This document shows, piece by piece, positions 1-9,507 of a DNA stretch of 64,000 nt; position 1 is the stretch's first letter, and the number at the start of each line of letters is the position of its first letter. A program made the translations under genes and the position numbers. The notes under the pieces were generated by a model. It had not been told where the DNA came from, made no database searches, and worked only from the letters and a program-made list of their open reading frames with translations. Source of the DNA: Bin55 sp965205545 (lineage in GTDB: Bacteria; Pseudomonadota; Gammaproteobacteria; Pseudomonadales; Azotimanducaceae); assembly GCA_965205545.1 (NCBI GenBank), contig OZ242170.1:496001-560000 (forward strand). Direction: 5' to 3'.

Positions 1-207
1 CCTGGCACCGGCACCCCTGAACCCGGTGGACTCACCACAACTCAAGCTCTTGAGATCATTCGTGGATGTCGTGGATTAGACATTATTGGCGCCGATGTAG
101 TGGAGGTAGCCCCACCTTTTGACCTCTCCCGAAATACTTCGTTATTGGCGGCAAACCTGCTCTATGAAATGATTTGTATCCATCCTAAGGTTCGCTACAG
201 GTTGTAA
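1..207 (+). CDS. Agmatinase/ureohydrolase family protein, C-terminal fragment
   Basis: Frame 1 is open from the window edge to a TAA at 205-207, giving 68 residues. The stretch GTGTPEPGGLTT followed by LEIIRGCRGLDIIGADVVEV matches the conserved C-terminal end of agmatinase and related manganese ureohydrolases, which remove urea from agmatine or similar guanidino compounds. The metal-binding core lies upstream, outside the window, so the exact substrate cannot be told. The C-terminal tail is of normal length. The next gene is on the opposite strand. Confidence 0.8.
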   Translation, partial: PGTGTPEPGGLTTTQALEIIRGCRGLDIIGADVVEVAPPFDLSRNTSLLAANLLYEMICIHPKVRYRL

Positions 208-349
208 GTGCAAGGGTGTTGTTAAGGAAACGCTGCAGCAGGCAACACTGGACTAGAGCTGTCGCTAGTCCCCCTAAACGTGCAAATGGATCTAGGGCGG
301 TGTCCGGTGCAAAATGAGTTTTCCAGAGAGTGGCAAGGGCGCTCAAAAA

Positions 350-799
350 TCACTTTTGTTGTTTTTCTGACGAAAGCTCTAGTGCACGATGGTCGTCAAG
401 TGCATCCATGAGTATTTGCAGCTCACGTGGAATCGATACATCGCTTGTTTCGCCTTCTGCCAGATCAAGACGCCTAATCTCATACTCGTCAGGGTCAACC
501 ACATATCGCAGGATGTCATTGGCAGTTTGGGAAGAGGGATGAATGGCAATAATGGAATATCTCTCGTGTAGTGCGATGTATCGTTCACGTTGTTGCGTAT
601 CTGCGAACAGACTGTTTTCTCGCTCTTCTATTGATTGTGCAATAAGAGACAAGGTCTCGGCCTCGCTTTGAATCTGAAGCCCGTCAGTAACGGATTGCCT
701 AGGGAAGAGAGAATTGCATCCTGACAGTGTCACGGCGCCGAGGCTGCACAAGAGCAGCAACAGCACAAATTGGAGATTTCTCTTGGTTAGTGAGTGCAC
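350..799 (-). CDS. Small predicted lipoprotein, function unknown
   Basis: A GTG start at 799 gives a 149-residue protein with a basic N-terminus, a hydrophobic stretch (FVLLLLLCSLGAVTL) and the lipobox LSGC, so it is probably lipidated on that cysteine and exported. A longer version from a GTG at 847 is possible but makes an unusually long signal. The mature part is hydrophilic and acidic and resembles no family I recognise. It lies 58 bases after the ABC-2 export operon on the same strand and may belong to it. Start choice is uncertain. Confidence 0.6.
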   Translation of the reverse strand: MHSLTKRNLQFVLLLLLCSLGAVTLSGCNSLFPRQSVTDGLQIQSEAETLSLIAQSIEERENSLFADTQQRERYIALHERYSIIAIHPSSQTANDILRYVVDPDEYEIRRLDLAEGETSDVSIPRELQILMDALDDHRALELSSEKQQK

Positions 800-904
800 G
801 ATCTTGCAATGTGTGTTAGCACATTTGCTAATTCTATTGCCACACACTCCATGGGATATTTGAAGATCCCGATCGATGTGTCGGTATGAGTCAGAGCACT
901 CGCG

Positions 905-2308
905 CTAATCCGGCGCACTCTCCATTCGCGACCCAATTAAGTTCGTGACGATCCAGAAAATCAGAATAAAGACGCTCATTCCCAAGACACTGCTACTTAG
1001 CGTTGTCACAGCAAGTGGCTCTCGAAACGAAAACTCCACAATTGATCGAGCTTCTGACACGGTCAGTCTTTTCTCTTGCAATGTAGAAGCCCCGATCGCA
1101 TGGAAGTAATCGCGGAAGAATTTTCGTACTTGATTTTGGAAACTCTCTGCACGCTCAAAGCCGGACCCCGATATTGCCTGCAACATGCGGAACGCCGCTG
1201 TCGAAGGTGAAGCAAACTGAATGGCGTTCAACAGTCTCAAATCGGCACTTAGTTCGTCTTGATATCGGTCTAGCAGAACTCCTACACGTTCATTGACGCT
1301 GGCATTGGACAAGTATGCTCTGCGATAGTAGTCAGAGAAATTTTCAACAGATTCTGGAAGTTCTGTCGCATGCTGCGCGATGAAAGCTTCTTCACGTTGG
1401 TCTAGAGTTTCCAAAGCGTCAGCCTCAGCAGCCCTGGCAATTGCCATCAATTGGACCTTTGATGGTGAAGCTGCAATAGTGGAGACAGCGAATTGGAGTA
1501 GAGCCGGCAACACTACAACAAGAGCAATCCAAACCGTCATCGCAGACAACGCCGCACTTAACGAATTTCGGCTGCAAGCAGCTACCAAAGCACAAAGCGT
1601 TACCCAGAACAACCAATACATCGCAATTGCTGCGCACCACCACACGAGACTCGCGCAGGTCGCCCAATTTAGCTCTCCTTCGACAATCGTGCCGACAATG
1701 GATGCAAGTAGCAGAACGGTCAGGGGTAGCAGCGAGCTATAGAAAACCCTTGACCACAACAATGAAACGGGCTTCACGCCATGCACCAACAAGATACGCA
1801 GGCTTCCGCGCTCGCGGTCCCTTGCGATGTGGTCGTAGTTCAAGAGGCAGAGCACAAGAGGCAACAAGACGACCACGACAAAGGTCAAGTCCAATCTGCC
1901 ATGCATTAGCGCCGTCGGTGCCTCGAGTTCGTAGCGTCGAAAAATGAGCGCCTCATTGCTAAAACCGTTGATCGTTCCTGCAGTCGGATACAAATCTTCA
2001 CGACTGTAGCCAAATTGTCCAAGCACGCCTGGTGGACGCTGTACAAGAACAGGTAGGTTCATAGGATGTGCCAAAGCGGAGGAAACTGGTAATCCTGCCT
2101 CTGCATCCCGCAGCGACCTGAACCAAGCGTCTTGTGTTTCGGCATGTTCCAAATGAGGTCTATTTTGTTCCTGAAGAGTGGCATGTTTCCAATAAAGTCC
2201 GCTAATCACGGCATAGAGAGCGACGCAACCCAAAAACGCTGTAACTAGCAATGGTCTGAGGGACATGGAACCCCATCGACCGTTGTGCATAAACAAAGCA
2301 GCACTCAC
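905..2308 (-). CDS. ABC-2 type transporter permease (DUF3526-like), second subunit
   Basis: This is an integral membrane subunit of about 467 residues: one N-terminal membrane helix, a long non-membrane loop, then a helix cluster (starting near LTFVVVVLLPLVLCLLNYD) and a C-terminal helix. A DRERGSL motif follows the second helix, typical of NosY/ABC-2 permeases of the DUF3526 group. I chose the GTG at 2308 because it overlaps the upstream stop (GTGA) and has AGAGGG eight bases before it; ATGs at 2290 and 2266 are alternatives. It is probably co-translated with the preceding permease and driven by the ATPase upstream. The exported substrate is not evident. Confidence 0.75.
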   Translation of the reverse strand: MSAALFMHNGRWGSMSLRPLLVTAFLGCVALYAVISGLYWKHATLQEQNRPHLEHAETQDAWFRSLRDAEAGLPVSSALAHPMNLPVLVQRPPGVLGQFGYSREDLYPTAGTINGFSNEALIFRRYELEAPTALMHGRLDLTFVVVVLLPLVLCLLNYDHIARDRERGSLRILLVHGVKPVSLLWSRVFYSSLLPLTVLLLASIVGTIVEGELNWATCASLVWWCAAIAMYWLFWVTLCALVAACSRNSLSAALSAMTVWIALVVVLPALLQFAVSTIAASPSKVQLMAIARAAEADALETLDQREEAFIAQHATELPESVENFSDYYRRAYLSNASVNERVGVLLDRYQDELSADLRLLNAIQFASPSTAAFRMLQAISGSGFERAESFQNQVRKFFRDYFHAIGASTLQEKRLTVSEARSIVEFSFREPLAVTTLSSSVLGMSVFILIFWIVTNLIGSRMESAPD

Positions 2309-3726
2309 TCCAATTTCCCTCTGAACTGCCGACCGAGCACTGTGCAAGCAAGAGAAAAGGTCAACGTCAGCCACGCTAGAAGGGTTGCAATCTCGAACCA
2401 GTAGTAGCCCAACACCCGCGTTAGCGATGGATTGTCGAATTCGAAGTCGTCTATCGATTCCCAAAGTGACCGATCTGCCGCATACACAAAGGACTGATCT
2501 CCAGCGTGATACATCATGTCTTCGTTTAGCTGTTCTACGATCCTGCGACGGTGTTCCTCCGCGGACTTGGCAAACTGCACCTGAGATTGAGTGTCCGTTC
2601 CGCAGATTCCTCGTGAAATGCGCTGCAAAGCAAGCACAGGAGAAAGGGCGGAAGCTACTCGCAGCACTTGTTCTTGCTTGACGTGCAGGTCGTAGAGATC
2701 GCCATAAAGGCGGTCATATACTCGATTTGCAAAACGTTCATGCGCCTGCAATACCAATGCGTCGCGATTGAGATCAAGAGACGTACGGTCTACAGCTCGA
2801 TGCTTAGTCAATACTTCTGCCTCGTAAAGAGCCACTTCTTCGTATTGCGCCGAACCCAACCAGAAGGGGGCCTGTGCTTCCTGTTGAATCGCTGAAGCAA
2901 AAGTGCGAGCGCGCGGCGTGGAATATGCATCCTGTGCAACTTGGGCCCCGGCCAATGGTATGCAGAAAGCCATCAGAATCCACAATATTGTTGCCGTCCA
3001 AAAAGCCTGGTAGCCAGAACTCGTCCAGCTCGAGATGAGCAGTACGATTCCTGCGATTGCGGAGTATCCCAAGAGAAACGTGGCGGTCAATGCAAGAGCG
3101 CGTGGAAGTTCAATGTCCAGACTGCGGTGGCCAATCACGGGAAGAAGAGCAATTGCGACTAATACGACAGCAAGTAGAAGCGCGACTGCAATCGCGGCGA
3201 ACCCCTTTCCCAATATCAATTGCCACGCTTTTGCGTTCTGTGCGACCAAGACGCGTAGGCTGCCTGTTTCTCGTTCTAGGGCAATGGAACCAAACAACAG
3301 AGTTACGAGTGCTAAGGGAACTATGACGGCAAGCACCCAAGCTGGCGTAACTGTTGCAAATGGGTACGAAACAAGTTTGGTTTCTGCCGCGCGATTTGCA
3401 GGCGGATTTTGGAAGTGCGCTTCCATCCAAACGGTCGCACCTGCAAAGTCAAAGACTCCAGAATCAAACGCTCCGAGAGGTGGCACAGGTCTGAGTGCAT
3501 ACCTGCCAAAGTGGGCCGCATCGTGCGGATTGGCTTCTCCTTGCTCCAACCAGGTAATCTTGTCGGTGCGTGCTGCGTCGGAACGGATCGCGTGTGCGCC
3601 GGAGACCTGCTGCCAAGAGCCCAATCCGGCCCCAATCGTGATGCATAGGGCAAGAACACAGAGAACCAGAAATCGCCGATCACCGGCGTACGTGCGGAGT
3701 TCCTTGGTGGCTATTTCAAGAATCAC
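2305..3726 (-). CDS. ABC-2 type transporter permease (DUF3526-like), first subunit
   Basis: A 473-residue membrane protein. The N-terminal MILEIATKELRTYAGDRRF and the LERETGSLRVL motif after the second helix are characteristic of ABC-2/NosY-like permeases with a DUF3526-type domain. Helices occur near residues 20-40, 125-150, 170-200, 210-235, 240-260 and 440-465, with a large loop between about 260 and 440. It has the same architecture as the next gene, so the two probably form a permease heterodimer. It starts 23 bases after the ATPase gene stop. Confidence 0.8.
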   Translation of the reverse strand: MILEIATKELRTYAGDRRFLVLCVLALCITIGAGLGSWQQVSGAHAIRSDAARTDKITWLEQGEANPHDAAHFGRYALRPVPPLGAFDSGVFDFAGATVWMEAHFQNPPANRAAETKLVSYPFATVTPAWVLAVIVPLALVTLLFGSIALERETGSLRVLVAQNAKAWQLILGKGFAAIAVALLLAVVLVAIALLPVIGHRSLDIELPRALALTATFLLGYSAIAGIVLLISSWTSSGYQAFWTATILWILMAFCIPLAGAQVAQDAYSTPRARTFASAIQQEAQAPFWLGSAQYEEVALYEAEVLTKHRAVDRTSLDLNRDALVLQAHERFANRVYDRLYGDLYDLHVKQEQVLRVASALSPVLALQRISRGICGTDTQSQVQFAKSAEEHRRRIVEQLNEDMMYHAGDQSFVYAADRSLWESIDDFEFDNPSLTRVLGYYWFEIATLLAWLTLTFSLACTVLGRQFRGKLE

Positions 3727-3749
3727 GGGCTAGGCATCGATGCGAACAT

Positions 3750-4475
3750 CTATGAAGGTTGAGACATGCGTTCTAGATAGAGTCGCTCCAGCTCATAGGC
3801 GCCAAGCTCTGTCGCTTCGATAAGATCAAGAAGCTGACCGTTTCGTAGCAAACCAATCCGATCTGCCATGCTGCTCACGTGGAAGAGGTCATGGGTGGCA
3901 AGCAAGATAGCCGTTCCGGATTCCTGCAGCCATTGAATGCGTGACACGAACTCTGCAGCCGCGCCAGGATCAAGACCTGTCAAAGGCTCATCTAGAAAGA
4001 CAACCTCGGAACGCTTGGCTAGCGCAATTGCGAGTCCAACCTTTTGCGACATTCCCTTGGAGAATTTGTTCGTTTTCTGATTGTGGTGATGCTCCTGCAG
4101 GCCGACATCCAGCAGGCATTGTCGAAAGTACTCTGTCTTTCCTCGATCAGAGCCAAAGGAATTGAAGAACTCTACGTTCTGAATTGCCGAAAGTTGCGGG
4201 TATAGTGCGACTCTTTCCGGCACATACGAGGCTTTTTTGCGTGCTTCGGCTGGATCGATCGCGGAATCGACTCCGAAAATTAGGGAGCTACCTGCATCCG
4301 GTTGCAAAAATCCCAGAAACACACTGATCAGTGTCGTCTTGCCTGCTCCATTCGGTCCTAGCAGACACAGCACTTCGCCCGGTTCGACGCTAAGGCTGAT
4401 GTCCACGAGCGCTGGCACCTTGGCAAAGCTCTTGCAGACATCGATCGCCTGCAAAGCAGCAACACGATCAGACAT
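3750..4475 (-). CDS. ABC transporter ATP-binding protein (NosF/CcmA-like)
   Basis: This 241-residue nucleotide-binding subunit has Walker A GPNGAGKTT, signature region NKFSKGMSQK (a variant of LSGGQ, usual in the NosF/CcmA group), Walker B EVVFLDEPLTGLD and the switch histidine in LATHD. It energises the two ABC-2 permeases that follow directly. The ATG at 4475 is preferred; a TTG two codons upstream is also open. It is the first gene of the operon, and the divergent peptidase gene begins 200 bases away, so the promoters of both lie between 4475 and 4675. Confidence 0.88.
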   Translation of the reverse strand: MSDRVAALQAIDVCKSFAKVPALVDISLSVEPGEVLCLLGPNGAGKTTLISVFLGFLQPDAGSSLIFGVDSAIDPAEARKKASYVPERVALYPQLSAIQNVEFFNSFGSDRGKTEYFRQCLLDVGLQEHHHNQKTNKFSKGMSQKVGLAIALAKRSEVVFLDEPLTGLDPGAAAEFVSRIQWLQESGTAILLATHDLFHVSSMADRIGLLRNGQLLDLIEATELGAYELERLYLERMSQPS

Positions 4476-4674
4476 TAGCAATGGCTCGCGGGAATGCCAA
4501 TTGGAGTATCCAAAGGGCGCGGTTCTTGTTTGACAATATCACGCATAAAAGGATAGAGTTAATGCAGGATTCATGATAGTGGTTGAATGCAATTAGCGAC
4601 CGGCAATTAGTCGAAGTAGCCATGGCGCTTCGTGCCGCGCTATTCCTACGTTGCAACTGATCAGGGGAGAATCG

Positions 4675-6618
4675 ATGTTCCGCATTTTGCGATCCAGCCT
4701 CATACTCATAGGTGTGATGCTGAACATTGGCCTGTGTGCCGAAACGACGACTTTAGATGACATTTTTGCTGAACCGATCATTGAAAGAATGCTAGTTTCG
4801 CCCGACGGCAAGCACTTGGTCGGCATCGGACCTTATGCCTTTCAATTCATGGACGCCGACACTTTGCAAATGACGTCGAAGCGAATTTCTGTGGATTTGC
4901 GTGCTAGAGAGAGCGTGATGGATCTTGTTTGGGTCAATGACGAGCGTGTTCTCTATACCGTAGACATGATCGTTGGACCGTCACCTTTTCCTTGGTGGCC
5001 CAACAACTATTACTCCGTCAACGCAAATGGCAACAGGCATTCCAATCCGTTTAACCGTGGCTCGGATGCTCCGGATATCCAATTGCGACTTAGAGACATA
5101 AACGAGAAGAATCCACGTACCGTGCTCATGCAAGAAAAGGAATTTCGGAATTGGCGCGAAGTGGGAAATAGTGCACCGGCCATCGTTGAGTTGGATATCT
5201 ACTCCAAGAAGAAGGGCAAACGAACAAATCGGCAGAAGGGTCCAGCTTCCTATGGGGACCTCTATGTGGACCGCGAAGGAATCGCTCGTGTAGCCCTAGG
5301 TTATCCTAGCGGAATTCCCACGATGCACTTTCGTTCCGATGCCGATAGCGAATGGAAGGACATCACAGAGTCTTCAGGAATTGAAAGGTTCGGATCGGCG
5401 ATAACCTTTTTGGGGTTTGCCGAAGACAACGCGAGCTTTTACGTGCTTGGCAACCATGCAAACGGCCTCACAAACCTTTATCTCTTTGCGCCGGACGAGT
5501 CGAAATACGAAATGGTTTACGGGAACAACGAGTTTGATATTGATGACTCTGGAGTTGTTTGGACCGCTGACCGAACGGAAATTCTGGGAGTTACGTTGGA
5601 GGATCCGTTTTCCAGCTTCGTGCCGCTTGCATCGGAGGATCTTGCAGCCCGCTACTGGCTGACCTTGGCGCAGGATAAGGCTTTTGCCGGTCATCAATTG
5701 CGCATTGCTGGAATGTCCCGTGACGGCAATGTATTGCTGTTCATGGCCGAAAGCATGACGAATCCAGGAGTGTACTACCGATTCGACGTCAAAAAGCGAA
5801 AGCTGGACCCCGTCACAACTCGAATTCCGTCAATTGTTCCAACCGAGATGTCCAACACCGTTACACACCGTGTTAACACGCAGGACGGTTTAAGCCTCTA
5901 TGTAAATCTAACCTTTCCCAAGAATTCGAAGGGTCCATCGCCGCTGATCGTAGTGCCGCACGCTGGTCCTCACGAGGTCTACGACGAATTTGGATTCAAT
6001 CCTGTCGTTCAAGCCTACGCGTCGCACGGCTATGCAGTGGTTCAGGTGAATTATCGGGGCAGCGCAGGACGGGGAATTGACTTTGCGACCGCAGGATTTG
6101 GCGAATGGGGAGGGGCAATCATAGACGATGTCTTAGCAGCAACTCGCTATGCTGCTGCACAGGATTCGGTAGATGGAGAAAGAATCTGCATCGCTGGATC
6201 CCACTATGGTGCATTCGTGGCAATTTCAGCTGCGATTCGTGAGCCGGACATGTTCAAATGTGCCATCGGCAATCAAGGTCTCTACGACCTTTCGCTCATG
6301 TGGAATGGGCAGATCCCAGCCTGGCCGATTTCTCCATGGTTGTTGCAGGCGGCCATCGGCAACGATATGGAAGCGCTTGCGGCTATGTCGCCAACTCACA
6401 ACGCGGACAAACTCAAGGTCCCAGTGTTCCTTTCGCACGGAGGTAAAGACGGATTTGCACCAGAGCGCCACCACCACTCTATGATTAGCGCTCTACGGCG
6501 GCAGCAGGTCGAATTTGAAAATGTGGACGAAATCAGTCGTGCACACGGATTTAGGGACCCCGAGAATCAAGTCAAGCTCTATACGCAAATTCTTGAATTT
6601 GTGGGCAAGCACATTTAG
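4675..6618 (+). CDS. S9 family (prolyl oligopeptidase-like) exported peptidase homologue, nucleophile Ser replaced
   Basis: 647 residues from the ATG at 4675, which is preceded by AGGGGAGA; an upstream TTG is less likely. The N-terminus is a cleavable signal peptide (hydrophobic run ending GLCA). An N-terminal beta-propeller-like half is followed by an alpha/beta-hydrolase domain (about residues 400-647) with LIVVPHAGPH, VVQVNYRGS and FLSHGGKDGF. The acid (D592, GKD) and base (H624, RAHGF) of the triad are present. At the nucleophile elbow, family members have GGSYGG, but here the sequence is GSHYGAF, with His510 at the serine position. It may be catalytically inactive, or S509 may act. It is a lone gene. 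Confidence 0.85.
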   Translation: MFRILRSSLILIGVMLNIGLCAETTTLDDIFAEPIIERMLVSPDGKHLVGIGPYAFQFMDADTLQMTSKRISVDLRARESVMDLVWVNDERVLYTVDMIVGPSPFPWWPNNYYSVNANGNRHSNPFNRGSDAPDIQLRLRDINEKNPRTVLMQEKEFRNWREVGNSAPAIVELDIYSKKKGKRTNRQKGPASYGDLYVDREGIARVALGYPSGIPTMHFRSDADSEWKDITESSGIERFGSAITFLGFAEDNASFYVLGNHANGLTNLYLFAPDESKYEMVYGNNEFDIDDSGVVWTADRTEILGVTLEDPFSSFVPLASEDLAARYWLTLAQDKAFAGHQLRIAGMSRDGNVLLFMAESMTNPGVYYRFDVKKRKLDPVTTRIPSIVPTEMSNTVTHRVNTQDGLSLYVNLTFPKNSKGPSPLIVVPHAGPHEVYDEFGFNPVVQAYASHGYAVVQVNYRGSAGRGIDFATAGFGEWGGAIIDDVLAATRYAAAQDSVDGERICIAGSHYGAFVAISAAIREPDMFKCAIGNQGLYDLSLMWNGQIPAWPISPWLLQAAIGNDMEALAAMSPTHNADKLKVPVFLSHGGKDGFAPERHHHSMISALRRQQVEFENVDEISRAHGFRDPENQVKLYTQILEFVGKHI

Positions 6619-6753
6619 CGACTTTAACTAGGTAGCATCGTCTCCGCCTAATTCCCTCGACCTCAACGTGTCGGGGTGCGGGCATGCGGAAGCGCTTGCC
6701 CAGTCTGCAACTGTGATTCTTTTACTATCCAATTGGCCTGACGGGGAGTCACC

Positions 6754-9507
6754 GTGAGTACAAGACAGATTTTGCAACAAGTCGTAACCGGTCCTATGCG
6801 TCGACTGTTGTTGGTCGTACTTGTTGCTGTGGCGATTCTCATCATGAACTCTGTCTACTTGGCAGCGGTTTCACTGATTCAGTGGTGGACACAAGAGCCA
6901 TTGGAGAACGCGTTCTACCAAACAATGTTTCTCTTCCATCTCGTTCTGGGATTGGGAGTGATTATTCCAGCTCTGGTCTTCATAGGAATGCACTTGCGGC
7001 GTGCGATTGGACGACCGAATCGCATTGCCGTTCGACTTGGTATAGCCACATTCCTGTCAGTGCTTGTTGTGTTTGTAACGGGAATTGCTCTGACGCGGGG
7101 ATTGCCCATGTTCGAGCTACGCGAACCAACGAGCCGCCAAGTCGTGTATTGGCTGCATGTGATTGCACCTGTCGCCGCGGTCTGGCTTTTCTTGCTTCAT
7201 CGCCTAGTTGGTCCAACAATCCGCTGGCGTGGCGGCGTCGTGGTTGCCATAGTGAGCGTACTACTTTCAATCGTTGGAGTGCACTTGCTGAGTTCCAAGA
7301 ACATGGAATCCGGTGGCACTGCAGACTTTTTCCCAGCACTGACTAGTACTGGCGACGGAGGTTATCTGCCCGCAGGGGCGCTAATGATGGATGAGTACTG
7401 TAAAACCTGCCACGGCGACGTGCACGCACAATGGGCCGTTAGCGCACACAGATTTGCATCATTCAACAATCCCGCCTATGCGTTTGCGGTAAACAATACT
7501 CGACGCAAAGTCCTGGAACGAGACGGCAACGTTCATGCAGCGCGGTTTTGTGCAGGTTGCCACGATCCCGTTCCACTGCTTTCAGGGTTATTCGACGACC
7601 CCGAGTTCGATGTTGTCAATGATCCAACTGCACACGCCGGTATCACATGCATTAGTTGCCACGCAATTGACGAAATTACAAGCCCAAGAGGAAATGCTGC
7701 CTATCGGATTTCGTTGCCGCAACATTACCCATTCGCCGGCTCCAGCAATCCGTTTTTGCAGTGGGTCAATGGGATACTCATAAAAGGCAAGCCATCGTTT
7801 CACAAGCGTACATTTCTCAAACCGCTCCACAAGGAACCTGAATTCTGCTCAAGTTGCCATAAAGTTCACTTGCCCGAAGAGCTCAATGCATACAAATGGC
7901 TACGCGGACAGAATCACTACGACTCGTTTCTTCTTAGCGGCGTTTCGGGATATGGAGTAGCCAGTTTCTACTACCCAGAACAAGCGGAACCCAACTGTAA
8001 TCGTTGTCACATGAAGCCGCTTGCGTCTCACGACTTTGGCGCGAAACATTACGAAGGATTAGACGAACTTGCGGTTCGCGACCATCAATTTGCGGCAGCA
8101 AACACAGCGCTAGTTGACATGGCGGGGATTCCAATCGAGGCACTTGATGCCCATAGAGAAATGCTCAGGGACTCGTTGCGCGTTGACATCTTCGCGTTGC
8201 GCGAGGGAGATCAATTGGAACAGGAACCAGTTGCGCCAATTGACACTAGCAGTGTGGTTTTGGCTCCAGGAAAGAGCTATGTGTTCGATGTAGTGCTTCG
8301 GACATTGACACTTGGGCACAAATTTACGGAAGGCACCTCCGACTCGAATCAAGTCTGGCTTGAAATTGAGGTCTTTAATGATGAAGCATTGATTGCTGCA
8401 AGCGGTCTTTTGAATGAGAACGGAGAAGTCGATCCAAATACGCACTTCGTAAATGCTTACGTGTTGGACAGGTTCGGCAATCGGATCGCGGAGCGCAACG
8501 CGGAGGACATATTTACCAAACTCTACGATCATCAGATTGCGCCTGGTAGTGCAAGTGTTGTGCACTATCGCTTGAATGTGCCGCAGTATTTGACCGGAAA
8601 CTTAGAAATTAGAGCGACACTAAACTACAGAAAATTCGATACGCCTTTTTTGCGAGCATTTAGGGGCGACCCGTCATTGGCGAACAACCTTCCGATCATT
8701 GTCATCGCCCAAGACGTGGTGGGATTTAGAATCGGAAACGAAGCATCATCCTTAGTAGGTGATGAATCCTCACTTTCAATACCGCCGAAAGCGGAGGGGG
8801 TAAGTGATTGGGTGCGCTGGAACGACTACGGCATTGGTTGGTTGAACAAACCGAATAAGAGCGCTTTGCGTCAGGCGGAGTACGCATTTCGCAGAGTCGC
8901 GGATTTTGGACGTGGAGAAGGGCACCTGAATATTGGACGCACCTATTTGCAGGAGGGCAGACTAGATGAGGCTGCCGTTGAATTGCAGATGGCTGACCAA
9001 TTGGGCGCATATCCTTGGTCCGTTGCATGGTTCGGTGGTTTGATCGAACTGCAGTCTGGGCAACTCGACCAGGCAATGCGGAAGTTCGAGGCTCTCGTGG
9101 ACACACAATTTTCCGAAGCGCGCTCTAGAGGGTTTGACTTCTCCTTTGACTATCGCCTAAGGAACACGCTCGCGCGAACTTATTTCGAGAAATCGAAACT
9201 CGCCAGTCAAGATTCAGAAAGGACTCTTTGGCTGACAAAGTCCAGGGACGAGTACTTAGCGGCACTAGATGTTGATCCGGAAAACGTGACGGCACACTAT
9301 GGTCTCGCCAACGTCTATTCTCAAATGGATGAGGTTGAACTGGAAGAAAACCACCGCCGACAGCACCAAAAGTACCGCGTAGATGACAATGCAAGAGACA
9401 AAGCGCTCGCAATAGCTCGTAGGAACGATCCCGTTGCCGATCACGCGGCAAACGACGTTGTGATCTATGACCTAGGTGAGTTCTCTGACATGACGACAGA
9501 GCATTGA
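6754..9507 (+). CDS. Membrane-anchored pentaheme cytochrome c with C-terminal TPR domain
   Basis: 917 residues from a GTG at 6754 preceded by GGGGAG. The N-terminus has four or five membrane helices (about 18-42, 57-78, 92-112, 130-150, 161-179) with histidines that could bind heme b. Then come five CXXCH heme c motifs: CKTCH 216, CAGCH 266, CISCH 299, CSSCH 365 and CNRCH 415, similar to the cytochrome c554-like multiheme fold. A beta-rich segment (about 490-650) and tetratricopeptide-like repeats (about 715-880) follow. It likely passes electrons between the quinone pool and a periplasmic partner. The next gene overlaps its stop, so the two are probably translated together. Confidence 0.85.
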   Translation: MSTRQILQQVVTGPMRRLLLVVLVAVAILIMNSVYLAAVSLIQWWTQEPLENAFYQTMFLFHLVLGLGVIIPALVFIGMHLRRAIGRPNRIAVRLGIATFLSVLVVFVTGIALTRGLPMFELREPTSRQVVYWLHVIAPVAAVWLFLLHRLVGPTIRWRGGVVVAIVSVLLSIVGVHLLSSKNMESGGTADFFPALTSTGDGGYLPAGALMMDEYCKTCHGDVHAQWAVSAHRFASFNNPAYAFAVNNTRRKVLERDGNVHAARFCAGCHDPVPLLSGLFDDPEFDVVNDPTAHAGITCISCHAIDEITSPRGNAAYRISLPQHYPFAGSSNPFLQWVNGILIKGKPSFHKRTFLKPLHKEPEFCSSCHKVHLPEELNAYKWLRGQNHYDSFLLSGVSGYGVASFYYPEQAEPNCNRCHMKPLASHDFGAKHYEGLDELAVRDHQFAAANTALVDMAGIPIEALDAHREMLRDSLRVDIFALREGDQLEQEPVAPIDTSSVVLAPGKSYVFDVVLRTLTLGHKFTEGTSDSNQVWLEIEVFNDEALIAASGLLNENGEVDPNTHFVNAYVLDRFGNRIAERNAEDIFTKLYDHQIAPGSASVVHYRLNVPQYLTGNLEIRATLNYRKFDTPFLRAFRGDPSLANNLPIIVIAQDVVGFRIGNEASSLVGDESSLSIPPKAEGVSDWVRWNDYGIGWLNKPNKSALRQAEYAFRRVADFGRGEGHLNIGRTYLQEGRLDEAAVELQMADQLGAYPWSVAWFGGLIELQSGQLDQAMRKFEALVDTQFSEARSRGFDFSFDYRLRNTLARTYFEKSKLASQDSERTLWLTKSRDEYLAALDVDPENVTAHYGLANVYSQMDEVELEENHRRQHQKYRVDDNARDKALAIARRNDPVADHAANDVVIYDLGEFSDMTTEH

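Noticed and set aside
2309..2464. Extended N-terminus of the second ABC-2 permease
   Set aside because: It would overlap the preceding permease by 160 bases; the GTG at 2308 in a GTGA overlap with a ribosome site is more natural.
3035..3733. 232-codon plus-strand open frame
   Set aside because: Antisense to the ABC-2 permease gene; it has no domain and its pattern is that of a shadow frame.
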